From JAZDKP01 sp043802925 (lineage in GTDB: Bacteria > Fibrobacterota > OXYB2-FULL-49-7 > JAEUSG01): a DNA stretch of 7,300 nt. The stretch spans positions 1-7,300 of the forward strand of contig JAZDKP010000235.1 of the NCBI GenBank assembly GCA_043802925.1. Direction: 5' to 3'. The notes below the pieces were generated by a model. It was not told where the DNA came from, did not search any database, and worked only from the letters and a program-made list of their open reading frames with translations. A program made the position numbers and the translations under genes. This document shows positions 1 to 6,487 of this stretch, in pieces; the first letter of the stretch is position 1; each line of letters opens with the position of its first letter.

Positions 1-636
1 CGGATTGAATCCGGTTTCAGCCAGGAACGGCTCGACCGCCTCCGGCAGGCCGTGCGCGTCAAGTCCGGCCCGGGGCGCGACTACACCGGCCACGGCGACA
101 CGGTCCGCCGCCTGTTCAACGCCATCCTCGGGCGGCAATGCGTCAAAATCAGCTACTATTCGGAAAAGAGCAGCCGCTTCGATTCGTTTACCGTGGCCCC
201 GTATACCCTGCTGTTCTCCGGCAACGCCCTTTACCTCCTCGGCCGCAGCGAAAAGCACGGCGAATGCCGGACTTTTGCCGTGGAACGCATTGACCGGGCA
301 GAGCCGTTGGCGCGTTCCTTTGATTATCCCGAAGACCTGGATCGGGAACTGGGGCTGGAGCGCCATTTCGGCGTCTATTCCGGAGAGGTGCAGGACGTTG
401 TGCTCCGTGTGGCAGCGGGCCACCGGAAGCGGATGAAGATGAAGCGCCTCCATCCCAGCCAGCGTTTCGTCTTTCAGAAGGACGGCTCCGCGCTGATTCA
501 CCTGAAGGTGGCCGGAAAAGTGGATTTGTTCCGCTGGCTGCTCACGCAGGTTGATGCGGTCCGGCTTGAATCGCCTGCGGAGTGGGTGAAGGAGTATGGC
601 GCCCTGCTTTCGCGCATGGCTGCCGTGTACCGGTAA
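1..636 (+). CDS. WYL-domain transcriptional regulator, C-terminal part (5' partial)
   Basis: The frame is open from base 1 to a TAA at 634-636, giving 211 residues with no start visible, so the gene begins left of the window. A GTG at 52 is an internal Val codon rather than a credible start. Residues about 35-110 resemble a WYL domain: a basic/aromatic strand (KISYYS), then APYTLLFSGNALYLLG, where ALYLLG sits at the namesake W-Y-L position with Leu replacing Trp (about 77-79), then the AVERIDRAEPL strand. Residues about 130-211 look like the WCX C-terminal extension (VVLRVA, HPSQ, FRWLLTQVDAVRLESP). WYL proteins are usually DeoR/HTH-type regulators that sense a ligand through the WYL domain, and the missing N-terminus would carry the HTH. 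The gene converges on the hyp operon, so nothing ties it to hydrogenase control. The family call is fairly secure; the regulated genes are unknown. Confidence 0.8.
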   Translation, partial: RIESGFSQERLDRLRQAVRVKSGPGRDYTGHGDTVRRLFNAILGRQCVKISYYSEKSSRFDSFTVAPYTLLFSGNALYLLGRSEKHGECRTFAVERIDRAEPLARSFDYPEDLDRELGLERHFGVYSGEVQDVVLRVAAGHRKRMKMKRLHPSQRFVFQKDGSALIHLKVAGKVDLFRWLLTQVDAVRLESPAEWVKEYGALLSRMAAVYR

Positions 637-646
637 AAACGCTTCT

Positions 647-1651
647 TTAGCAGATGCGGGGCAGGAGTTCGCCCCGTGGCATTTCGAGGATAATCCGTCC
701 GCCAAAACGTGTTTCGAGTACGGCTGGAAACCGGCCGGATGCTTCCACACACCCCACCACCGCGGCTTCCCGGCCCAGCGGATGCGCGCGCATAGCGTCG
801 AGCAGCCGGTCCGCGTAGTGCGCGGGAGCGGCCACTACCAGTTTTCCCTCGTTGGCAAGGTCGAACGGGTTAAAGCCCAAAAGGCCGCAAGCCGCGCGCA
901 CCGCGTCGCGGACCGGGACGTTTTTTTCGTCCACTACCATGGTCACGTTCGAGGCCAGGGCCATTTCGTTCATCACGGCCGAGAGCCCGCCTCGTGTGGC
1001 GTCACGCATGGCGTGGATGGGGACGCCCGAATCGAATAGCGCGGCCGCAAGTGAATGCAAGGGCGCGCAGTCGGACTCCAGCGCGGTGGTAAAGTTCAGT
1101 TTTTTTCGCGCGCCGAGCACGGCCACCGCGTGATCGCCCACCGGGCCGTTGACAAGAAGGATGTCGCCGGGCCGGACTGCGCTGATGGACGGGGCGATGC
1201 CGGGCCTGCGGGCCCCGAGTCCCGCGGTGTTGATAAAGAGCCCGTCGGCCCCGCCCTTTTCAACCACCTTGGTGTCACCGCAGACCACGGTCACGCCCGC
1301 TTCCCTGGCCGTTGCAGCCACGCTGTCGATGATACGTTCCAGGTCTTCGGTGGCAAAGCCTTCCTCGATAATCAGCGCCAGTGACAGGTATTTCGGTTCC
1401 GCGCCCATGACCGCGAGGTCGTTGACCGTGCCGCAGACCGAAAGCTTGCCGATGTCGCCGCCCGGAAAAAAGAGCGGCTGCACCACAAAACTGTCGGTGG
1501 TGAAAACGAGGGGACTGGGGAGGCCCTCCAAAACCGCGCCGTCCTCGAGCCGGTCAAGCACCGGATTACCGAGACGCTTTTGGATGACCGAATGGATAAG
1601 GGCCGCGGTCTCGCGTCCGCCTCCGCCGTGCGCAATCCGGATGGGAATCAT
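647..1651 (-). CDS. hypE: Hydrogenase maturation protein HypE (carbamoyl dehydratase)
   Basis: The protein has 334 residues, the usual HypE length. HypE receives a carbamoyl group from HypF on its C-terminal cysteine and dehydrates it with ATP to a thiocyanate, the source of the active-site cyanide ligands. It belongs to the PurM/AIR-synthetase ATP-binding fold. Visible motifs are the glycine-rich AHGGGGR near residues 7-13, TTDSFVV at 51-57, GTVNDLAVMGA at 74-84, VCGDTKVV in the middle, RDATRGGL, and the invariant C-terminal PRIC with catalytic Cys334 as the last residue. The ATG at 1651 was chosen because the homologous N-terminus begins just before the HGGGG loop and an AAAGGGA ribosome site lies upstream. 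A longer in-frame ORF to 1759 only runs into hypD. The ATG overlaps the hypD stop (ATGA). This is the last gene of the operon, and its stop lies 10 bp from the convergent WYL gene. Confidence 0.97.
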   Translation of the reverse strand: MIPIRIAHGGGGRETAALIHSVIQKRLGNPVLDRLEDGAVLEGLPSPLVFTTDSFVVQPLFFPGGDIGKLSVCGTVNDLAVMGAEPKYLSLALIIEEGFATEDLERIIDSVAATAREAGVTVVCGDTKVVEKGGADGLFINTAGLGARRPGIAPSISAVRPGDILLVNGPVGDHAVAVLGARKKLNFTTALESDCAPLHSLAAALFDSGVPIHAMRDATRGGLSAVMNEMALASNVTMVVDEKNVPVRDAVRAACGLLGFNPFDLANEGKLVVAAPAHYADRLLDAMRAHPLGREAAVVGCVEASGRFPAVLETRFGGRIILEMPRGELLPRIC

Positions 1652-2712
1652 GCGGCGTCCCTTTCGTAATGGAACCAGGCCGCACAGGCCCCCTCGGACG
1701 AGACCATGCAGGGGCCGATTGGAGCGTCGGGCGTGCAGCTCGCGGCAAAGAGCGGGCATTCGGCCGGGGAAATGGCGCCCTGAAGCACGCGTCCGCAGGC
1801 GCAGCCTTCGGGCATATCCGCGGAGAGCGGTGTCAGACCGTAACGCGTTGCGGCATCGAACCGGGCATAATCAGGCTTTATGGAAAGGCTGCAGCCGGGC
1901 AAAGAGCCGATGCCGCGCCAGGGCTGATCCGAGGGCTGAAAGTATTTTTGGAACAGAGCGAGTGCTCGCGGGTTGCCGTTTTCCGTGACCACGCGGGTAT
2001 AATGATTTTGCACGTTGTTTTTCTTTTCTGTAATCATGGTCAGCAGCGCCCGGATGGCGGAAAGAATATCCAGCGCTTCAAACCCGGTAATAACCGATGG
2101 ACGGCGTACGGCGCGGTAGGCCTTTGCGCCGATGATGGCGCTGACATGCCCCGGTAGAATGAAGCCGTCGATGGCGCACGCAGGGTCCGTGGCCAGCACC
2201 TCCAGCGTCCTGGGTATGGTCTTGATGGAAGTATAGAAGGATAAATGGGACAGTTTTTCGCGGACAGCCGTATCGAGCGTGGCTGCGATGGGCGCGGCGG
2301 TTGTCTCAAAACCCACGGCCAGGAAAACTGTTTCGCGGTCCGGTGAAAGTGCTTCGGCAGGGGAGGTGACCACGCGGATGTCCGCCCCTTTGGTGCGCGC
2401 TGTTTCGAGCGAGGTCTTGAGGCCTGGCACGCGTATCATGTCCCCGAAGGTTGTGAGGGGGATACCCCGTTCAAGCGCGAGGCCGGCCGCCTGGTCAATG
2501 TAATCCGCGGGTGTGACGCAAACCGGGCAGCCGGGACCCGAAACTAGGCGGACGGAGGGGGACAACAGGCGCCGCAAACCAAAGCGGCCGATGGCCATGG
2601 TATGGGTTCCACAGACTTCCATGAGACGAACCGGCCCGGTCTTTTCAGCCAGGCGTGCAATGTCGTCAAGCAGGGGCCGGGCAAGGCCGGGGTTGTTAAA
2701 GTCGCTTATCAT
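1648..2712 (-). CDS. hypD: Hydrogenase maturation protein HypD (Fe-S scaffold)
   Basis: The protein has 354 residues, within the usual range. HypD carries a [4Fe-4S] cluster and, with HypC, holds the iron that receives CN and CO before transfer to the hydrogenase large subunit. Family signatures are EVCGTHT (Cys34), SGPGCPVCVTP (Cys62, Cys65), FGDMIRVPG (89-97), GFETTAAP (134-141), LPGHVSAIIG (186-195), and a C-terminal cysteine-rich region with Cys304, 306, 319, 326, 335 and 343 that includes the cluster ligands. Cys34, 62 and 65 correspond to the catalytic and iron-binding cysteines known in the family. The ATG at 2712 (MISDFNNP) gives the expected N-terminus; the frame extends upstream to 2799, but only as antisense-like, Arg-rich sequence inside hypC. 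The start lies 17 bp inside hypC with an AGGGAA site upstream, and the stop overlaps hypE by 4 bp. Confidence 0.97.
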   Translation of the reverse strand: MISDFNNPGLARPLLDDIARLAEKTGPVRLMEVCGTHTMAIGRFGLRRLLSPSVRLVSGPGCPVCVTPADYIDQAAGLALERGIPLTTFGDMIRVPGLKTSLETARTKGADIRVVTSPAEALSPDRETVFLAVGFETTAAPIAATLDTAVREKLSHLSFYTSIKTIPRTLEVLATDPACAIDGFILPGHVSAIIGAKAYRAVRRPSVITGFEALDILSAIRALLTMITEKKNNVQNHYTRVVTENGNPRALALFQKYFQPSDQPWRGIGSLPGCSLSIKPDYARFDAATRYGLTPLSADMPEGCACGRVLQGAISPAECPLFAASCTPDAPIGPCMVSSEGACAAWFHYERDAA

Positions 2713-2920
2713 CGGCCATTTCCCTGAACAGTTCGAGCGTCTTTTCCGCGTCCTCGCGGTCGTACCTCTGGATCGCAAAACCTGCGTGCACGAGCACATA
2801 GTCCCCGGCCTTCAGGTTTTCAAGAAGGTCGATACGTGCCCGCGTGATTGCGCCGTTGATGTCCACTTCGGCCCAGCCGTCCTTCATTGTCAATATTTTT
2901 CCTGGAATGGAAAGACACAT
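2696..2920 (-). CDS. hypC: Hydrogenase maturation chaperone HypC
   Basis: This is a 74-residue HypC/HybG family protein. It begins MCLSIPGKI, so Cys2 (exposed after Met removal, and required for binding the large subunit and the HypD iron) is present. The conserved GDYVLVHAGFAIQRYD block spans 39-54, with His45. The C-terminus (DAEKTLELFREM) is the usual helix. HypC shuttles the Fe(CN)2CO unit with HypD and chaperones the hydrogenase large-subunit precursor in the cytoplasm. The ATG overlaps the hypF stop by one base (TGATG). An AAGGAG ribosome site lies 8 nt upstream, the best Shine-Dalgarno in the operon, which may raise HypC output relative to its neighbours. Its 3' end overlaps the hypD start by 17 bp. 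Confidence 0.96.
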   Translation of the reverse strand: MCLSIPGKILTMKDGWAEVDINGAITRARIDLLENLKAGDYVLVHAGFAIQRYDREDAEKTLELFREMADDKRL

Positions 2921-5031
2921 CAGGACATCTCCTTAATTTGCGTCGCAACAATCTGGCCGAAGGCGATACCGCCGTCATTGGCAGGCACCCGGCGATGCCG
3001 CAGAACCAATATACGATCCTGTAATTTCTGTATCAACCCTTCCAGCAGCCGTTTGTTTTGAAAACAGCCGCCGGTGAGCGCCACTGCCCCGAGATTGAGT
3101 CGGGCGGCGATTTCGAGCACCGCATCCGCTGCCTCTTGTACAAGGGTGTTCTGGAAGCGGGCGGCCCGCACCGGTGCTGACGAGGGATCCCGGTAGAGTG
3201 CTTCCAGGAGCGCAGCGGGTTCAAACGGAGGGATATCGTAACCGTCAAAAGTCCCTGCATTGGCCGCGGATTCGAGCAACATGGGGGCCTGCCCCTCAAA
3301 CGTTTGGTGCGTGCAGAGACCGAGCAGTGCGGCCGCAGCGTCAAAGAGCCGGCCCATGCCCGAGGTGTAATGGATATTCACATTGGCTTCGAGCATGGAA
3401 TAGACCGGATCCATGTCCTTGAGTGTGATTCCTTTGCTGTATAGCACGGCCGCGGCCAGCCGGAGCGGGTGTTCCACGCAGGCGTCACCGCCCGGCATGG
3501 GCATGTAGGCCAGGTGGCGCTCGCGTGAGGGCTGTCCTTTGCGAAGGGCAAAGATTTCACCGCCCCAGGTATGGCCGTCCGTGCCGTGGCCCGCACCGTC
3601 GTAGACAACGGCTATCGCGTCCTTGACGCTGTTTTCCGCAAGGCAGGCGCAGGCATGTGCGAGGTGGTGCTGAATCCGGATGACCGGCAGGCCGAGTGAT
3701 TCCGCGAACCGGGTCGAAAGGTAATCGGGGTGAAGGTCGCAGACCGCGGTCCGGGGCGTGACGCCGAGTGTGTGGAAAAGGTGTTCCGCGGTGCGCGCCA
3801 GTGATTCGTAGGTTTCCTCGTTCGAGAGGTCGCCGATATGCTGGGAGAGCACTACCTGTTGGCCTCTACCAATGGCCAGTGCGTTCTTAAGCATGGCGCC
3901 GCAGCCTACGAGCCCGTCCGCATCAAAGTCCACGGGCACGGGGGCCGGGGCAAAGCCCCTGGCGCGGCGCAGAAAAACGGGTGCTCCGGCCATGACGCGG
4001 ACCACGGAATCATCGTTCCGCGTCACAATTTCGCGGTCATGCTCCAGCACAAAGTCCGCGATGTTGCCGAGTACCCGTGTCCCGTCCGTGACCGCCATGG
4101 GCTCGCTCATCCGGTTACCGCTGGTCATGACCAGCCTTTCAAAGCCGCCTAGGCGGAACAGGAGGTGGTGGACCGGCGCGTAGGGCAGCATGACCCCGAG
4201 TGTGCAAAGCCCGGGCGCAACCGGTCCTGGCCGGTCGGTATCGAGAAGGAGGATGGGACGTTCCACGCCCTGCAGGAGCCGCGCCTCGGTATCGTTTACG
4301 GTGAGGCCCGCAAGGCCGGACACCATGAGGGCAAAGGGCTTCTCGTCCCGGTGCTTGCGTTCGCGCAATCGTTGGACCGCGTGTCCGTCCGCGGCGTTGC
4401 AGGCCAGGTGATAGCCGCCGATGCCTTTGATGACCACGATACCGCCCTCCTGGAGGGTGCGGACGGCGCGGGGCAGGTCGTTGTAGCGGGGGCCGCAGTC
4501 CGCGCAGCAGTTTCCCTGCGCATGAAAACGGCGGTCCGAAGGGGTCTCGTACTCAACGCGGCATTGCGGGCAGAGGGGGAAGGGCGCCATGCTGGTGGAC
4601 GCGCGGTCATACGGCAGGCCGCGGATTATGGTGTAGCGGGGGCCGCAGTGCGTGCAGTTGATGAAAGGGTAAAGATAACGCCGGTCCTGCGGGTCGAACA
4701 GCTCGCGCAGGCAGTCTTCGCACACGGCTGCATCGATGCCGATGTCCGCCCGTTTTTGGCCGCGTCCGTCGCTTTCCAAAATAGTAAAGGGTGTGCCAGC
4801 GACCTCGGCGTCCTCCACGGTAAAGCTGGTCACAATGGCAAGCGGGGGCGGGGAGGCGTGGAGTGCTTCGATGAATTCCACGGTTTCGGGGCCCGCGGCG
4901 CAAATGTCCACGCCGTTCGCGTCGTTCCGGACCGTGCCTTTTATTTGAAATTGTTGCGCGAGGTTGTAGACAAAGGGACGGAAGCCAACGCCCTGGACCG
5001 TGCCCGTGATCCGGACACGCTTCCCTGTCAT
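2920..5031 (-). CDS. hypF: Carbamoyltransferase HypF
   Basis: The 703-residue HypF hydrolyses carbamoyl phosphate, forms carbamoyl-adenylate with ATP and passes the carbamoyl group to the HypE C-terminal cysteine. Domains in order: an acylphosphatase-like domain (about 1-90; TVQGVGFRPFVYN with Arg18, plus N36); two zinc-finger units with Cys pairs 104/107, 126/129, 154/157 and 176/179, an extra Cys175, and the RRYLYPFINCTHCGPR and RRFHAQ signatures; a YrdC/Sua5-like domain (about 190-375; IKGIGGYHLAC, LMVSG, MTSGNRMSEP, RNDDSVVR); and a Kae1/TsaD-like C-terminal domain (about 380-703; HHLAH at 455-459, VVYDGAGHGTDG, TGGCFQNKRL, ANDGG). It is shorter than the common 740-780 residues, mostly because the stretch between the last CGP and IKG is about 19 residues. 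All catalytic motifs remain, so it should be functional. The start ATG overlaps the hypB stop by 4 bp. Confidence 0.97.
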   Translation of the reverse strand: MTGKRVRITGTVQGVGFRPFVYNLAQQFQIKGTVRNDANGVDICAAGPETVEFIEALHASPPPLAIVTSFTVEDAEVAGTPFTILESDGRGQKRADIGIDAAVCEDCLRELFDPQDRRYLYPFINCTHCGPRYTIIRGLPYDRASTSMAPFPLCPQCRVEYETPSDRRFHAQGNCCADCGPRYNDLPRAVRTLQEGGIVVIKGIGGYHLACNAADGHAVQRLRERKHRDEKPFALMVSGLAGLTVNDTEARLLQGVERPILLLDTDRPGPVAPGLCTLGVMLPYAPVHHLLFRLGGFERLVMTSGNRMSEPMAVTDGTRVLGNIADFVLEHDREIVTRNDDSVVRVMAGAPVFLRRARGFAPAPVPVDFDADGLVGCGAMLKNALAIGRGQQVVLSQHIGDLSNEETYESLARTAEHLFHTLGVTPRTAVCDLHPDYLSTRFAESLGLPVIRIQHHLAHACACLAENSVKDAIAVVYDGAGHGTDGHTWGGEIFALRKGQPSRERHLAYMPMPGGDACVEHPLRLAAAVLYSKGITLKDMDPVYSMLEANVNIHYTSGMGRLFDAAAALLGLCTHQTFEGQAPMLLESAANAGTFDGYDIPPFEPAALLEALYRDPSSAPVRAARFQNTLVQEAADAVLEIAARLNLGAVALTGGCFQNKRLLEGLIQKLQDRILVLRHRRVPANDGGIAFGQIVATQIKEMS

Positions 5032-5669
5032 CCCTCACCCGTCAGGAACCGGTTCCAATCGTCAAGGCCAAGGCCGGTTTTTGCGGCCAGGGAAAGGAAG
5101 CGGACCCCGGGATTGAGCGTGCGGCAGTCGTTATAGACGCGGTCAAAATCGTAGTCCATCACAGGCGCGAGGTCCATCTTGTTGATGAGCACGAGGCCGG
5201 TCCGGAGGAAAAGCGTGGGATATTTGCCCGGTTTGTCGTCCCCTTCGGGAAGAGAGAGCATCCCGATTTTCATTTCTTCGCCAAGGTCGTAGGCCGAGGG
5301 GCAGACCAAATTTCCAACGTTCTCGATGATCAGGACTTTCACCTTTTCCGTTTTTATTTCCGTGAACGCATGGGCGACCTGCTCTGCGTTTAAATGGCAG
5401 CCGCCGCCGGTCTCAATCTGTACGGCCTGGCATCCGTGCCTGCGGATCCGGTCCGCGTCGCGTGCGGTCGCGAGGTCGCCCACGATGACTGCAAGCCGTT
5501 CCTTGAGACGGTCGGCCGTGGCTTCGAGGAGCGTGGTTTTGCCCGCCCCGGGAGAGCTGATAAGGTTGAAGACCCGCACGCCCAGCGCGTGGAACAGGGC
5601 CCGGTTAGCTTCGGCCTGCCTCTGGTTCCGTTCCATGGCCGGGCTTTGCATATCGACAGTGCGTTTCAT
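5028..5669 (-). CDS. hypB: Hydrogenase nickel incorporation GTPase HypB
   Basis: The 213-residue HypB is a SIMIBI-class GTPase that, with HypA, drives nickel insertion into the hydrogenase large subunit. Visible elements are the P-loop SSPGAGKTT (38-46), VGDLATARDADR (63-74), the metal-binding GGGCH (Cys91, His92), ENVGNLVCP (Cys123, which with Cys91/His92 forms the G-domain metal site), and the guanine-specificity motif NKMD (163-166). The ATG at 5669 is preferred because it forms an ATGA overlap with the hypA stop; an in-frame extension to 5717 lies within hypA and adds nothing family-like. The N-terminus (MKRTVDMQSP) has neither the CxxCGC nickel motif of E. coli HypB nor a His-rich storage tail, so nickel supply probably depends on HypA or another carrier. 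Confidence 0.96.
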   Translation of the reverse strand: MKRTVDMQSPAMERNQRQAEANRALFHALGVRVFNLISSPGAGKTTLLEATADRLKERLAVIVGDLATARDADRIRRHGCQAVQIETGGGCHLNAEQVAHAFTEIKTEKVKVLIIENVGNLVCPSAYDLGEEMKIGMLSLPEGDDKPGKYPTLFLRTGLVLINKMDLAPVMDYDFDRVYNDCRTLNPGVRFLSLAAKTGLGLDDWNRFLTGEG

Positions 5670-6010
5670 GGTTGTTTCCCATCGTCGATTTCTATGAAAT
5701 TGATGGTCACGTCCCATCCGCCTTCCAGTGTCCGGTTGAAGCCGCTACAGGCAGGGCAGGGGTCCAGGGGGCCGGGCAGTTCAAATTCGTTTCCACAACC
5801 GCACAGGGCGCGTGCCGGCACCCAGCGGGTGGTCAGTTTGAGTCCGGGCCCGAACGCCTCCCCGAAAACGGACTGCAGGCAGAAGTCGAGGGAATCTTTG
5901 ACGACTCCGGACAGTGCGCCGATGGAAATGTCCACGCACAGGACCTGATGGCCGTCGGACTTTCTTAGAACAAGGTTCTTCATTTCTTCGGCCATGGAAA
6001 GCTCGTGCAT
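5666..6010 (-). CDS. hypA: Hydrogenase nickel metallochaperone HypA
   Basis: The 114-residue HypA binds nickel through its N-terminus and partners with HypB. It starts MHELSMAEEM, with the invariant Met1-His2-Glu3 nickel site. The C-terminal half holds the structural zinc site, with Cys70 and Cys72 in LCGCGNEF and Cys85 and Cys88 in CPACSG. The first pair is spaced Cys-x-Cys rather than the common Cys-x-x-Cys. I read the codons directly (TGC GGT TGT), so this is what the sequence shows unless a codon was lost in assembly. The remaining strands (VDISIGALSGV, VTINFIEID) fit the family. It is the first gene of the operon, and its stop overlaps hypB by 4 bp. No strong Shine-Dalgarno lies upstream of the ATG at 6010, so initiation may be weak or use AT-rich leader contacts. 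Confidence 0.95.
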   Translation of the reverse strand: MHELSMAEEMKNLVLRKSDGHQVLCVDISIGALSGVVKDSLDFCLQSVFGEAFGPGLKLTTRWVPARALCGCGNEFELPGPLDPCPACSGFNRTLEGGWDVTINFIEIDDGKQP

Positions 6011-6048
6011 GGATGAAAAATACTAAATATAGCGGATTTTCGTGGAAT

Positions 6049-6078
6049 AATTTATTTTATATTCGTCGGGTTTGCCAA
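6049..6078 (-). promoter_or_regulatory. Candidate sigma-70-like promoter for the hyp operon
   Basis: On the minus strand, TTGGCA (6073-6078, 5 of 6 matches to TTGACA) is followed after 18 bases by TAAATT (6049-6054, 4 of 6 to TATAAT). Transcription would start around 6042, leaving a leader of about 30 nt before hypA. The spacing is acceptable but the -10 is poor, so this is only a candidate. Confidence 0.3.
6058..6063 (+). promoter_or_regulatory. Candidate -10 element for the receiver genes
   Basis: TATATT matches TATAAT at 5 of 6 positions and would place the transcript start near 6070, about 35 nt upstream of the first receiver ATG. No convincing -35 hexamer sits 16-18 bases upstream, so the call rests on one hexamer in AT-rich DNA. 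Confidence 0.25.
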
Positions 6079-6104
6079 CATAATCCAAAGGACACGACTC
6101 ATTT

Positions 6105-6476
6105 ATGGGTATTAACAAAATTCTCATTGTCGATGATTCGCCCACCATGTTGCGGATTCTTGTTAACACGCTTGAAAAGGCCGGTTACCCGAAAATCATT
6201 CAGGCTGAAAATGGCCTGATCGCGCTTGATTTACTGGCCAAAGACGCGGACATCAGCCTGATCCTGTCCGATTGGAACATGCCCGAAATGACCGGAATCG
6301 AGTTCCTGACCAAGGTCAAGTCCAACGAAAAGACTAAAAGCATCCCGTTCATCATGGTGACGTCTCGTAATGTTAAAGAAGACATTCTCCAGGCCATCAA
6401 ACTCGGCGCCAGGGACTACATCGTCAAGCCGTTTACGGTTGACGCCATCAAGGCCAAGCTCCTGGGCCTCGGTTGA
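6105..6476 (+). CDS. Single-domain response regulator (CheY-like receiver)
   Basis: The 123-residue protein is a receiver domain with no output domain. Key residues are all present: the acidic pair Asp10-Asp11 in ILIVDDS, phospho-acceptor Asp56 in LSDWNMP, Thr86 in MVTS, Tyr105 and Lys108 in YIVKPF. The DWNMP motif is typical of CheY-type proteins. It would be phosphorylated by a histidine kinase and act by protein-protein contact, for example on a flagellar switch or in a phosphorelay; no kinase, motor or chemotaxis gene is present to decide. An AAAGGA ribosome site at 6087-6092 lies 12 nt from the ATG, slightly long. Its stop abuts the next receiver gene, so the two are probably co-transcribed. 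I do not assign cheY, because single-receiver proteins have many roles. Confidence 0.93.
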   Translation: MGINKILIVDDSPTMLRILVNTLEKAGYPKIIQAENGLIALDLLAKDADISLILSDWNMPEMTGIEFLTKVKSNEKTKSIPFIMVTSRNVKEDILQAIKLGARDYIVKPFTVDAIKAKLLGLG

Positions 6477-6487
6477 AAGCCCCCTTC

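Larger units (their letters stand above)
6011..6104. promoter_or_regulatory. Divergent AT-rich intergenic region between hypA and the receiver genes
   Basis: These 94 bases separate the start codons of two divergent units and are clearly AT-richer than the flanking genes. They are the only gap in the window long enough for promoters, so they should drive the hyp operon leftwards and the receiver genes rightwards. No consensus FNR box (TTGAT-N4-ATCAA) or good sigma-54 -24/-12 element is apparent by eye. A weak dyad, GAATA at 6045-6049 with TATTC at 6060-6064, lies between the candidate promoter elements, but in such AT-rich DNA it may be chance. Confidence 0.6.

Noticed and set aside
1652..1759. 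N-terminal extension of hypE
   Set aside because: The extra 36 residues are Arg-rich and unlike HypE; the ATG at 1651 has a ribosome site and the ATGA overlap.
1149..1988. Plus-strand open frame (279 codons) opposite hypE and hypD
   Set aside because: It is antisense to two genes with complete family motifs; its composition is Arg/Pro/Ser-rich as expected of a shadow frame.
2713..2799. N-terminal extension of hypD
   Set aside because: The extra residues overlap hypC, look like out-of-frame sequence, and the ATG at 2712 gives the normal HypD N-terminus.
4165..5136. Long plus-strand open frame (323 codons) opposite hypF and hypB
   Set aside because: It lies entirely antisense to well-supported genes, has no recognisable domain, and its length is explained by the high GC content of the opposite strand.
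6045..6064. GAATA/TATTC dyad as an operator
   Set aside because: The arms are only 5 bp in very AT-rich DNA; not distinguishable from chance without comparison.
6065..6085. Sigma-54 promoter for the hyp operon (TTGGCA... on the minus strand)
   Set aside because: The GG of the -24 half is present, but the expected TTGC at -12 is not at the required spacing.
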